Assembly (NCBI GenBank): GCA_949358305.1 | Contig: OX442321.1 | Coordinates: 994,001 to 1,054,000, forward strand | DNA from: Strigamia acuminata | Lineage: Eukaryota > Arthropoda > Chilopoda > Geophilomorpha > Linotaeniidae | Direction of reading: 5' to 3' | DNA: 60,000 nt | In this document: positions 1 to 10,535 of the stretch, one piece after another | How positions within the stretch are numbered: position 1 is the stretch's first letter | Layout of the letters: every line of letters begins with the position of its first letter | Made by a program: the position numbers and the translations under genes | The notes under the pieces: model-generated | What the model was told of the DNA's origin: nothing | The model's input: the letters and a program-made list of their open reading frames with translations, nothing else | Database searches by the model: none

Positions 1-2165
1 TATCCGCGAGATGAAAAGATAGAAAACGTGCAGAGTGAATACGATTTGTATTATTAATGCGCTGCAGTGAAGCTCGAGGGGGCAAAAGATAAACAACGTT
101 AAACACTGTCCAGATTGCCTGACCAGTGGTTGGCAAACTCATAAATATTTTTGCTACATCGTAAATCGACGAACTGAAAATTAATACACATAAAACGAGG
201 GGACGACGTCTGCCCTTAACACAGACACACAAAAACAAATAAACAAAAGCTGCGCACTGCGCACGTTGAACCCAAACAGAGCTGCGCGCCGCCATTTTCA
301 CTCCCGTTGCCAAAACGTCAAGAAATCGCACTTCCGCTTCTTTTACTCGCACCGCACAGCGACAGTTTGAATTTGTATTCAGCGACGTTTCCTCAAAAAT
401 GGAGATTTGATGCCGCATGATGAGCAATGAGGGTTTTCCTTTTTCCACATCAAAAAAAAAAAAAAAAAAAAAAAAAAAAACACGCATGCGCACATTGGCC
501 CCAAACTCAAATTCTGCAAATTTCGCAATTGCTAAATTAATAAAGCCAAAAAAAAAAAAAAAAAAAAAAAAATTACAATTACAGCGCCGTCTAGCGGCAG
601 CCTTGGAATCACATTTTCCAGCATTTAATTCAACCTAAACATTAATTAAAACTCCCATACGAATGCATTTGCCTTTCTTTCGGGTCAATTTCCCTCCTTT
701 ACGAGTCCCCATTTCTTTCCCCTCTGCAAATTACATTCCAGACTATTTCCGAGCTGGAACAAAAAAAAAATAAAAAATAATTCCGAGATAAATTTGCGCC
801 TTGATGGCGAAATATTAATTGAATCGGACGAAATTTGTGGTTAAACGCATTTAAATGACACGGGTCTGTCTCGCGTTTTGGCGCGTAATTGAGTCGGCAA
901 ATGTTTCCCTGTCAATGTGATTTGACACCTGATGGCTCCCAGAGGTAACGACCCCCGCAACCGGCGCTCGGGCCGCGTCGGGCGAGAGAGAGAATGCGCT
1001 CGACGAGCGTGTTTTATCATAACAAGCATGAAAACGCTCGCAACGAGTGTGTCGGAGGTGAGAATAATGATCAAGATGGCGTGTGGCCATCTGACAATAC
1101 ACAAGATGCTCTTCTGCTTTCAACCAATTGCTCTTTTCGCTTGCCTGAACCCTTTTTTTCCTTCATCCCCGTGCTCGCAAAATTGACTGTCTCCATTGGG
1201 AATAGCAACGCCAATAGGGCGAGCAGCGAGCCACTTTTTCTTAAGCAACTTACTTCTTTATTGCCATCAAGGTCTTAGTGCAAATGCATTCGCTCGAGCG
1301 ACGCTCAAAAGAGTATTAAAATTCGAATTTGTAGAAAAGTTGATTTTTGGGGGCCCCTAGACAACCTAGACAACCTATGTGAGGAGAATTTGATGAATTT
1401 TGAATGGAAATCAATGCCAGTGTTGGAATAATTCATTAGGAAGAAGAAGTGTGTGGTTTTGTGTCCTTGAATCGGTATTGGGATGTAATTACGAGTGAAT
1501 TTTGAATTTATTGCTCAATTAAATGCTTATTTCTTGTTTAAACCGCCAACTCTATCCTGCTAAACCACAAATAAAGACAAAGAAATGTTGTACAATTAAT
1601 CTGATGTTCCCTTAATTCCCCCCAATTTATTCAATGTCAACAAATGCAGACATTGTTTCTAACTTGTAAGATGATTGAAATTAAGTGCCAACTACCATCT
1701 GGTCATAACTATGATCTAATTATTTACATCAAGCATATATCTGGTAACAAATTATTGCAGATAGTGGTGGCTAAGCCCCTGTAATCTGCAAATGCAATTT
1801 GATTGCTTTTCCATTACACTTACACAACACTGAGATGAGTATTAAGAGCAATGGGCTGTCAGTGCTGAATTGAGTTACTGCAACAATGGAATCTCTGTTC
1901 TCTGCCCGGCCTAAACAATCAGCAGATTGGTACTGGCAGAGGAGTCAATGATTACAGGTAGTTGTAACCTGTTGTAACTTAATTATTCCTCGCTAATTAA
2001 ACTAAGCTACGAGCGGTTGTCACACCGGGTTTTATCAAAACTATGTAGAAAATATTAACAAGAGGCTAACATTTTCTCAAAACAAAGCACTTAAATAAAT
2101 TATTCTTGAATTAGAATAATTGTAACACACTTTACATGATAATTATGAAATTATAGAATGACTGG
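1..2165. other. Non-coding stretch, no gene recognised
   Basis: No open frame here looks coding. The stretch holds long A-runs (about 451-480 and 546-571), which create a spurious lysine-rich frame, and two locally CpG-rich patches (about 240-360 and 930-1045). The patches could mark a promoter, but I see no convincing start exon. The remainder is AT-rich sequence without visible repeats. Confidence 0.5.
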
Positions 2166-2176
2166 TTAAAATAAAT

Positions 2177-2243
2177 ACCGTATTTTACCGATTAAGAGTC
2201 GCCCTCAAATTGTAGCCGCCCTCGAACAAGAGCCGCAAAAATG
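2177..2243. repeat. Terminus-like repeat fragment (CCGTATTTTACCGATTAAGA type)
   Basis: The segment starts with CCGTATTTTACCGATTAAGA and continues with paired 'GCCGCCCTCGAA.AAGAGCCGC'-like blocks. This layout is typical of the end of a short DNA transposon found in many invertebrate genomes. A weaker match to the GCCGC part lies near 34867. No second, inverted end was found nearby, so I treat it as a solo end. The family assignment is from memory of the motif and is not proven. Confidence 0.4.
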
Positions 2244-3172
2244 ATATGTAAAATGACTTATCGACGATAATCGATCAATTTTGGCCCGAAATAATTCGGT
2301 TTTCTTCACTTAAAAATAACGGAAAATATTCCGAAATTTTATCTCTACTTCTACTCACAAACTGCAGGACAACAAACAATTCGGGCAATTCTTCTGACTG
2401 TGGTCAGAAGAATTCCTTATGCTGAACTAATGACTTTGGGCAATTCGGGACCTTTCTCGGCTTGGGCGTATAGGCTGCGATGTCGATTTTTGGCTTCTAC
2501 TTCACCGGCGTTTGACAAGCTCAAAGCCAGGCTGTGGTCTCAGCTCAATTCAGTTTAGACTGAGCAAAGAATAACTCTCACAACAAATGCTATTTGTTGC
2601 AAGAAAACTTTTACTGACTGTGAAAGGAGTCCAAATTATTGGCAAAGTAGTCACAAATTACAGCAGTGAATTTTCTGCATCTCAAGGAGCAATTTCTGGG
2701 TGACTTTCAATGACAACGGTTTGGTTTATGCATCCTAGGTTGATATAACAAACTTTTGTTATAACAAGCCTATTTCTCGGATCCCTTGCGATCAGTTCCG
2801 CTTATATTTCACTTTCCACATTTAAAATTGGTTTTAATCACTTATAAGCAAAGCCAAAAGTCACATTGTGCAATTCACAGCCCATTTTGTTTGCAGAATG
2901 GAGCCGGCAATAACTTAATGCTGATGTTAGCTGATCACTAATGGGATCAGGGGGCAGACCCTCTGCTAGGGGGAGAGTTAGAAGGGAAAGGGGATTTGCA
3001 CCCTAACCTAAAGCACCTTTTCAATCATCAATGATTCAATGTGTATAATTATCATTATTTCTGATGCACTTTTTCATATCTCACTCAAATATCCGACAAT
3101 TCCATAGAGGGAGATCAACTAAGAGTGGTGCCCCAGCCTTAGCAATGGCTGGGCCATTGTGGGATGGTAGAC
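2244..3172. other. Non-coding stretch, nothing recognised
   Basis: AT-rich sequence with no supported coding frame, tandem array or inverted repeat. Confidence 0.5.
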
Positions 3173-3509
3173 TAAAGGTTGGTTCACACTTGGAAGTAAT
3201 ACTGGATGGCATTTTACGAGTGCGATTAAATTCTCATCCGTGTTCTGCATTTTCAAAATGAGGAAAAACCATTGTTGCAAAAAATGGCGCTGAAAATTAT
3301 TTTGGATTCTCGTTTAATCTCGCATTGTCTCACGAGATTCAAGTCATTTCTCATTGGTTGGAAGTAAGCGTGCTGCGTTGCGTTACTTCCTACGTCAAAA
3401 CAAATTTGAAGTAGCTTACTTTACTGCTAAAACAATCCAACAATGCAATGCGCAGCAACATTGCGTTACGTTACTTCCTAGTGTGAACACAAGTGTGAAC
3501 CAACCTTTA
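3173..3509. mobile_element. Inverted-repeat element IR-J (MITE-like)
   Basis: The left end reads TAAAGGTTGGTTCACACTTG and the right end is its inverse, ending GTGTGAACCAACCTTTA. Both ends continue inward with a GGAAGTAA / TTACTTCC pair, so the terminal inverted repeat is about 28 bp with one short insertion. The interior has no coding frame, which fits a non-autonomous DNA transposon. A related single end (GTGTGAACACAAGTGTGAA) lies at about 33033-33052. No clear target-site duplication was found. The short frames predicted over it are by-products. Confidence 0.65.
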
Positions 3510-4147
3510 AGATCATTTCAAAGTATCAAGCGTGTGTGCTATTATTAGAAACACTTTAATGCCACTGCTGGGCCCGGCGGACCCGACAATCCAAATCAGC
3601 ATCTCAGAGATTCGAATCTCTCAAGTGTCAACAATCTTCGGAGTAATCTCCGGCTTCGCGGAATCTTGTTTTCGCCGAATTTTAATCTGGCTTTAAATTT
3701 TCGGCGAAATGGGAAATGATATTTCATTTTTATTTCGGAGGTTATTTCGCGTTTAGGGACAAACACTTTCTTGAATAGGAAATTTTTTTGCCCGTTCATT
3801 GTTTTTTACCGATAGACTCTTACTCAGGTGAAATTTATAGTAATTTGTTATTTATTTATTTAATTATTCTGAATTAAAATTTTCTGCCCCTTAAAGCTCC
3901 GGCATAACTGTTAAGCTGGCTTTGCTGCATTAGTAAAGAGCGCTTCAGACAACAGCTTTTGGCTTTTACCAGTAGTGTTTTCAACCACCACCAGAAGGTT
4001 CAAACTTATTTATTCTTATTGTTTACGAATTGCGCTTTCTATAGTTACTTCTAAACTAAAAATGAACTAAATGGACCTTTAACAAATCGATCTAAAAATT
4101 GTCCCTAAACACGTAATGCCTTATACCAAAACAGGTATAATCCTGAT
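3510..4147. other. Non-coding stretch, nothing recognised
   Basis: AT-rich sequence with no supported gene or repeat structure. Confidence 0.5.
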
Positions 4148-4722
4148 GAGGGGGTAGCCAATGCTGGAAATCTCATCCAGGCAAAGATTTTAGATTTCAA
4201 AATCCTTGAAATCTCATGAAATCCAGAAAATCCTGGAAATCTTTGAAATTCTGGAAATCTTTGAAATCCTGGAAATCTTTGAAATCCTGGAAATCTTTGA
4301 AATCCTGGAAATCTTTGAAATCCTGGAAATCTTTAAAATCCTGGAAATCTTTGAAATCCTGGAAATCTTATAAATTTTCTTACAAATTGTCGCAAATTCT
4401 AGCAAAATATTTTAAGAAACCCACATGAAATTCTGAGAAACCCTTGTGAAATCCTGAGAAATCCTTGTGAAATCCTGAAATCCTTAGCAAATCTTTGAAA
4501 TCCTTGTGAAATCCTGAAATCCTTAGCAAATCTTTGAAATCCTTAGCAAATCCCTGAAATCTTATGAAAGCCTGGAAATCCTAAAAATCTTATAAATTCT
4601 AGCAAAATCCAGTTGGAAATCTCGCACAGGCAAAGATTTTGTATTTCAAAATCGTTAAAATCTCATGAAATCTTCAAGGATTTCAAAATCTCGTACGCGA
4701 TTTTTGCGATTGGCTACCCCTC
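4148..4722. mobile_element. Inverted-repeat element whose interior is a minisatellite
   Basis: The block opens with GAGGGGGTAGCCAAT and closes with ATTGGCTACCCCTC, inverted ends of 14-15 bp that differ by one G. Almost all the interior is built of GAAATCCT / GGAAATCTTT units. A segment with GGCAAAGATTTTAGATTTCA at about 4181 returns in direct orientation at about 4630 (GGCAAAGATTTTGTATTTCA). The simplest reading is a short non-autonomous DNA transposon in which an internal repeat expanded. Open frames on both strands are low-complexity artefacts of the 18-bp period. Confidence 0.6.
4205..4610. repeat. 18-bp minisatellite (GGAAATCTTTGAAATCCT)
   Basis: The unit GGAAATCTTTGAAATCCT is repeated about seven times almost perfectly between 4229 and 4365. 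It then degenerates into related AAATCCTTAGCAAATC variants up to about 4610. It fills the inverted-repeat element at 4148-4722. The unit is a multiple of three, so it stays open in both directions and gives serine/lysine-rich frames that are not genes. Confidence 0.85.
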
Positions 4723-4857
4723 GAATCGTGGTCAAAATAATTGTCGCATTCGGCATGCTGCTGAAACTGGAATGACTAATTTCAATTTTTGCCACCAGAG
4801 GGATTGGCCAAGCCTATTACGTAGCGGGATCTCTTAAGCTGTATTAAAAATGAATAG

Positions 4858-4990
4858 TCTGATCTGTCGCAGCGTCTTTCAACAACTCCAACTGACAGAT
4901 ATGTTCCCAGAAGACTCACCTAGCAGCGGAAGCTCGTACCAAAAGGGGTTTGTCTGCCCAATGGGCTTACCTAATCTGTATTTGGTCACA
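4858..4990 (-). repeat. Dispersed repeat fragment shared with 59478-59580
   Basis: This about 110-bp block aligns with 59478-59580 in the same orientation. Shared landmarks are CAACAACTCCA(A/G)CTG, AGAAGACTCACC and GGAAGCT(C/T)GTAC. The copy at 59 kb lies directly 5' (on the minus strand) of a Ty3/Gypsy-like RNase H relic, so this may be part of the same retroelement family. There is no intact frame here. Strand is given by that inferred relation only. Confidence 0.45.
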
Positions 4991-5848
4991 CTCGTAATCT
5001 AGAGCGGCGAAATGGCACTTTTTAAGCGCTAGATTTCAAACTCGATTTACAAAGCGAATGCGCCCATTCAGCCTGTCACATTATTTCTCTTCACAAGAGA
5101 TTGCTTTCAAAGTGGTTGCAAATCTGAGGTAATCTAAAGCAATTAAAACAAACACAAGAGCTACATCACCTTTAAAACCGTTCGTGTTTCCTTCGAGTTT
5201 GTTTGTGCCTCTCTTCTCTTCTCTTCTCCTCCATCCATTGCTGACAAATGACATGAAATCTCGTGATTCTCACCTTAAATTAGCTCGTTGCATCCTGGGA
5301 GTTTGGTCATTAGAATGAAATTTTTCCACTTTAATCCTAATTTCATTTCCTCTCCTCTTTGCCCGGAAATAAATGGAAATGAATTTTTTAACTCCAACAA
5401 AATTAATAATGAAGAAAAAATCGTAATCAGTTTTGCCAAGTAATTCTCAACAAATAAATAAAATAAATAAAATAAATATGAGGAGAGGAAAAAAAAAATG
5501 TCATTCTGTGAGAAGGAAAACTCAAACATAAATTTGGTTTGCGCTCGTGTCCATATTTCACAGGCAAGTCAACAAGAAACAAGCTTAGAGGTAATTTAAA
5601 CTGTTTCCATAGCAACTAAACATAAACTAGTCGAACCAGCCCAGAATTTATCCTTTGCAAAAGTTTAATTTTCTTAAAAGGGTACAAGAAACAACAGTGT
5701 TCCGAGCAAATCATGCTTTTTATCATCTCGGCAAACATTTTTTCTCTTCGCAGAAATGTCCCGTTTCCTAAGCACTTTAATAATGTCACAAAAATACTCC
5801 GTTATCTCCACATGTTGCGGTTTGTTGCTCACCAAATATTAAATTACC
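4991..5848. other. Non-coding stretch, nothing recognised
   Basis: AT-rich sequence with a short AAATAAATAA run near 5452-5476. No supported gene or element. Confidence 0.5.
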
Positions 5849-6118
5849 AAAATGCATTGTTGCAAATCCAAAATGCATTATTAAAAATCCAAAATGCATT
5901 ATTAAAAATCCAAAATGCATTATTAAAAATCCAAAATGCATTATTAAAAATCCAAAATGCATTATTAAAAATCTAAAATGCAATATTAAAAATCCAAAAT
6001 GCATTATTAAAAATCCAAAATGCATTGTTGCAAATCCAAAATGCATTGTTGCAAATCCAAAATGCATTGTTACAAAATCCAAAATTTGTTAAAAATCCAA
6101 AATGCATGATTTGCATTG
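5849..6118. repeat. 21-bp minisatellite (CCAAAATGCATTATTAAAAAT)
   Basis: About a dozen copies of a 21-bp unit, CCAAAATGCATTATTAAAAAT, with variants carrying GTTGCAAAT. The last unit before the insertion at 6123 changes to the longer CCAAAATGCATGATTTGCAT form, which then dominates the array from 6606 on. The two arrays are therefore one locus split by a transposon. Frames such as 'QNALLKI' repeats are artefacts of the 21-bp period. Confidence 0.9.
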
Positions 6119-6122
6119 TTAA

Positions 6123-6601
6123 CCTTCCCATAGCCATGGTGGGTCAGAAAAATAACAAAAGTAGTAAAATAACTATAACTTTTTTTTCCCTGAAAATTAA
6201 TTTAGGGGACCAGCTTTAATTCCTCCAAAAATATTTTTTATAAATTTATAATAACAAAGTTCTAATGTTATTTCGATTAGGAATAAGTTAAACCAATAAT
6301 ACTAGTAATTATAATATTTACAACATAAAACACCATTACGTGAGCGCCGTACACTGTTTTGCCACTTTTTAGCACTAGGCGGTATATTGAAACGATTCTG
6401 CGCATGTGCACAATCTTACTTTTCCAAATGCAATCACATTTTTTCTGGTTTGAGCACATTAAAACATGTGCTGAGGCCAGGAAAAATGCGATTGCACCTG
6501 GAGAAATAAGATTCTGCACATGCGCAGAAGCATTTTAAAAGAAGGCCGATTTGACCGACCACAGCTAGCAATGGTGGAAATTAGGCTTGGCTATGGGAAG
6601 G
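6123..6601. mobile_element. IR-H copy 1: piggyBac-like MITE at TTAA, inserted in a minisatellite
   Basis: The element begins CCTTCCCATAGCCATGG and ends CTATGGGAAGG, and is flanked on both sides by TTAA (6119-6122 and 6602-6605). A TTAA duplication next to ends that start with C-rich bases is the hallmark of the piggyBac superfamily. A second copy at 30106-30505 shares ends and interior (for example GCGATTGCACC). There is no transposase frame, so it is non-autonomous. The host TTAA comes from the tandem unit '..GCATTGTTAAA..'. Confidence 0.8.
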
Positions 6602-6605
6602 TTAA

Positions 6606-7140
6606 ATATTCCAAAATGCATGATTTGCATTGTTAAATATTCCAAAATGCATGATTTGCATTGTTAAAAATTCCAAAATGCATGATTTGCATTGTTAAAA
6701 ATCCAAAATTTGTTAAAAATCCAAAATGCATGATTTGCATTGTTAAAAATTCCAAAATGCATGATTCACATTGTTAAAAATTCTAAAATGCATAATTTGC
6801 ATTGTTAAAAATCCAAAATGCATGATTTGCATTGTTAAAAATTCCAAAATGCATGATTTGCATTGTTAAAAATCCAAAATTTGTTAAAAATCCAAAATGC
6901 ATGATTTGCATTGTTAAAAATTCCAAAATGCATGATTCACATTGTTAAAAATTCCAAAATGCATGATTTGCATTGTTAAAAATCCAAAATGCATGATTTG
7001 CATTGTTAAAAATTCCAAAATGCATGATTTGCATTGTTAAAAATCCAAAATTTGTTAAAAATCCAAAATTTGTTAAAAATCCAAAATTTGTTAAAAATTC
7101 CAAAACGAATGATTTACATTGTTAAAAATTCCAAAATCCA
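6606..7140. repeat. Minisatellite with 31-bp unit containing AATGCA-TGATT-TGCATT
   Basis: The array is built from a roughly 31-bp unit, AATTCCAAAATGCATGATTT plus GCATTGTTAAA, interspersed with shorter CCAAAATTTGTTAAAAAT units of about 18 bp. Each long unit holds the stem AATGCA / TGCATT around a 5-base loop, so single strands could fold at every unit. It continues the array at 5849-6118 across the IR-H insertion. Confidence 0.9.
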
Positions 7141-8004
7141 AAATAAAACCGCCAAGTCTCTTTAGTTCCACATTTTTACTTCACATCCACATAAAATGAT
7201 TAAAACAATTAGAAAATAAAACATAAAAATAATCCCATCTAGCATCAAACAGTGCAATTAAACCTCCGAAAAAAAAAATTTTTTAATTAACTTTTTCACA
7301 TTTAAAAAAAAAAAAACAAAAAAGAAAAAAACCAATTTAAATTAAATTCAAATACAAACAAGAAATATTCCCATGAATTCTGCATTGCAAATATTGTTGG
7401 TGCAAAGTGCCCGGTCGAAGTTAATGTTCCAGTTTACGGTGCGGCTTGATTGTCATTGTCAGGCTTCCAAGAACCCCAAGAAACTCTCAGAAGAATGTTG
7501 AAAAGCATTTAATTTTCTGGTAAAATAATGTTGCGAAAAATCGTGCAGAATTCGAGCATCAGTGGGCTTGGTTGCATGTTCCATCCAACCGACAGTTTTC
7601 ATGCCAGTTTGCGAGTTAAAGCACATATCTTATTTTCATAATGGACGCATTTTTTTCACGTGGGTTTCTCATTTCAAATCAAGATTTACAGCGAGATTAG
7701 AGGACGTTCGTCATTGGTTACTGCAAGCGTTCCGCATTACATTCCATATCGCTTCAATTTCACACCAATTTTTTGCGTTCCGTCACGTTGCTGCAGATAT
7801 TTCAATGGCAGAAATTCGCCTTTAAAGCCGTCGGAGTGCAACGATTTCTGCGCCCATTGCTTTACCGCGCACCAATGGAGTTTGCATCGACTTATTGACA
7901 ACTGAATAAAATTTCATTTATTTATTCATTTGAGCACTCGCAAGGAGTCGAGGTAATCCAGACTGGTCACCCTTTTGAGACCCATCTAATACCCAGCAAT
8001 GCTT
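7141..8004. other. Non-coding stretch, nothing recognised
   Basis: It contains A-rich runs near 7268-7330. Two overlapping 81-87 residue frames (7562-7905) have no recognisable motif and no splice context. I regard them as chance. Confidence 0.45.
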
Positions 8005-8084
8005 AACCCTCCCTCTAGACAGGGCGTCCGTCTACACCCTCTATTTATTGGTAGACTTAACTATGCCCAGTCTAGAGGGAGGTT
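8005..8084. repeat. Short hairpin, possible tiny MITE
   Basis: AACCCTCCCTCTAGAC at the left pairs with GTCTAGAGGGAGGTT at the right, with about 50 bases between them. It may be a very short non-autonomous transposon. No target duplication was established. Confidence 0.45.
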
Positions 8085-9336
8085 GCACAGGGTCTACGCA
8101 CAGAGTGGAGAGAAATAACCGACAATGTGAACGTGTTGAACTTGACTACATGAGTGACGTTTATTCTCTAAGTCTCTAAACTCTATTTCGAAAAGTACTT
8201 GAAATACTCACATTGGTTGGGAGATTCACATTGCGGATGACTACAATCACATGACTGAGTCAACCAATCCTGGTGCGTCACTATGCAAACACACAACAAA
8301 TACACAAAATGGCTGCTGACATTATACCGAGGGGACCGACAATCGCTATAAATCTCGTTGATGGTTGGCTGAATCCCAAATAAATCTCAAACAAATTCCT
8401 AAATCTTGTACAAATCCCCAAATCTCGAATAAATCCCTAAATCCCAATTAAATTCCTAAATCTCGACTAAATCCCTAAATCTAAATGCGATTATCACGAT
8501 TGTGCAATTGTCACGTGACCTAACAATCGGCCAATCAGGTGGATAATCGCATAATCGCATCTGTGTAGTTTGTTTTGGTTTCCCAGTTGAGTTTCGTATT
8601 CAAAACCATAAAAGAAACCGAAAACAGCAAAGATGGTTATACACAACGAGGAAGAAATCCTCATTTTCCAACACCAATTCTGCTACTTTTTATGTGCTAC
8701 CTATTGGTTTGTAATCACACTGGAACATGTTCCAGCCTTGGATAAAGCCAAAACTGGACACCGGTAAGCTTTTTCATCTCACTAGTTTTATACCATAAGT
8801 TGGCTCAACCAGGTTAGACAACTCTCAAAAATCTTATCAGCTTGAATCGTTTGGGCTTTGGGGACCTGCAAAACTAAAATAGATTATACAAATGATTGGA
8901 TTCCATAATCCTGATCAAGGAATAATCGCCTCAACACATTCATCACTAATTACTACAGCCTGTGCCAAATTCTGTACTAAGTTTCATTTTCTGTACACAA
9001 AAACACAAGTCTAAAAAAGTTTGCCGCACAAAAATCCTTTTGTTATCCATAAAGTTGTGATGTGGAAATAAATTGAAGCGCTGTGGACAAGAAAACAGTT
9101 TTTTACTCGTAGAAATACAGAATCAGCTGTCCGGTCAACAGCAACAAGAACAACAAGCTCGTAAAGCTTTCTTTTAAACATAACACCTTTCTTCTGTTTG
9201 TTAAACAGGATTAAAGCTAATGTGTTTCTTGTTTGATATTGTTGGTAATAAAATCGGTTATTACGGAGTCGTGAATAAAGCAGCCATCTTTGTAAGTAGA
9301 ATTAACATAAGACATTTATTTGCATGTTTTTACACA
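8085..9336. other. Non-coding stretch with degenerate AAATCCCTAAATC repeats
   Basis: Between about 8370 and 8482 there are irregular units of 'AAATCYCNAWTAAATYCCTA' type. At 8483-8562 lies a weak inverted pair (ATGCGATTATCACG ... ATAATCGCAT) around GTCACGTGACC and GGCCAATCA. This core resembles that of IR-E (14269 and 28631) and may be a decayed member. No gene is seen. Confidence 0.45.
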
Positions 9337-9340
9337 GGTG

Positions 9341-9410
9341 GCGCTGACGGTTGACCAGCGTCACAAATTAACATATTGAAAGATGGAGTGCGGACACTCC
9401 AGTAGCAACG
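9341..9410. repeat. Dispersed repeat shared with 53262-53345
   Basis: The order GGTGG, then CAGCGTCACAAATT, then AAC, then GGAGTG and GACACTCCAGTA occurs here and again at about 53262-53345 in the same orientation. The spacing differs slightly. It is a repeat of unknown class. Confidence 0.45.
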
Positions 9411-10326
9411 AATTTAGATGGAATGCAGTCAAAGATGTCAACCACCTGTTCCAAAATCTGCTAAATTCCAAGGTGGCATTATAATCCCCATAATTTGGTC
9501 ACTTCTGTTGTCCACAGGATCAAAGGCTGCTTGTTGGTTCTCAATTGTGGAAGTGATGCAGATTCACTAGCTAGATTTGTGGCTAAAGATTATGTTATGC
9601 TGGGGCATCACACCGAAATAAAGGAGAGGTTTTTAAAGTGGAAAACAAAACACACGTCTTTACTCGTTGGTAAAATACAAGCAAGTGAGGAGTAAATACA
9701 AAATGCCATGGTAACGGTTTTACAACAATGTAACTGTATGATACTAGCAATAACACGTTCTTGGTAACTATAACAACAATGAACTCAACATTACATTAAC
9801 ATAACTTAACAGATTATTTATTCTGACAACTTACAAGTTAGCACCATTGTAGTCAAGCTTGAGTAAAACATGTTTGCTACTTGCTAGTCATGAATCTAGA
9901 ATATTATTATGGGCCTGCAAAATGATCCTGAAGGTGAAAATATATGAAATCTCTAGCACTCCAGCTGGAGATTGAAGCACCATTACACTGACCACTATAA
10001 AGCTGCTTTGTTCATTCACTGAAGGGGATCACTCCATAACTGCAAATTAGCAGCTCTCGCAGAGATTACATAGTTTGCCTACGGAACCAGCCTTACTAGG
10101 AGGATTCTAGGTGCACATTTGGATTAGACCGCCACAACAACTATATTTTCTTGACCTTATTACAGATGGTAGCTATTTTGGCTAGATCGCTTTGTGATAA
10201 ACATTGTGGTAAATGTAAAGGGAGGTGAAAATAATGTCCACACATTATAAGGGAATAAGGACTGAAAGAATGATTGACCAGTGCTTGCATAGAATGCTTG
10301 GAATGGCTCACTATGCAGGTCACCGG
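9411..10326. other. Non-coding stretch, nothing firm
   Basis: A 66-residue frame at 9495-9695 has a fairly protein-like composition. It lacks splice signals, family resemblance or a companion exon, so I do not call a gene. Confidence 0.4.
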
Positions 10327-10535
10327 TTTCCATTAGAACAAAGAAGTTAAGCGGCATTGGACCTTAGGCAATGCCGTACTTAGATGGGTGACCAGCTGGG
10401 AATGTCGGTTGTCTTTCATCCTTGGCTAAGATACTGTTTCTAGGGCAAGAACATCTGCCAACTGGGCTCTCTGCGATTTTTCCAGTCCTCGATGCAGATG
10501 CAAGATTGGGTCCTTAAGAAAGTTGTGGCTTACAC
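10327..10535 (+). mobile_element. 5S rRNA-derived SINE copy 1
   Basis: Bases 10327-10412 match the 3' two thirds of a 5S rRNA gene: CATTAGAACAAAGAAGTTAA, GTACTTAGATGGGTGACC, AGCTGGGAATG, in the right order and spacing. This includes the internal promoter region used by TFIIIA/Pol III. The following 120 bases end in a body (GATGCAGATGCAAGATTGGG, then AAGAAAGT) that recurs behind the 5S-like head at 33165. A 5S head joined to a shared unrelated body is the structure of SINE3-type elements. It is diverged and not a working 5S gene. Confidence 0.65.

Noticed and set aside
4214-4428. 63-70 residue repetitive frames on both strands
   Set aside because: Products of an 18-bp minisatellite that stays open in several frames.
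5713-6219. Repetitive 'QNALLKI' and 'MHFGFLI' proteins
   Set aside because: Frames over the 21-bp array. Not conserved protein repeats.
9495-9695. 66-residue plus-strand frame
   Set aside because: Reasonable composition but no motif, no exon partner, no conservation evidence.
10327-10412. Functional 5S rRNA gene
   Set aside because: The 5' third is missing, the remainder is diverged, and it is fused to a SINE body with no T-run terminator at the proper place.
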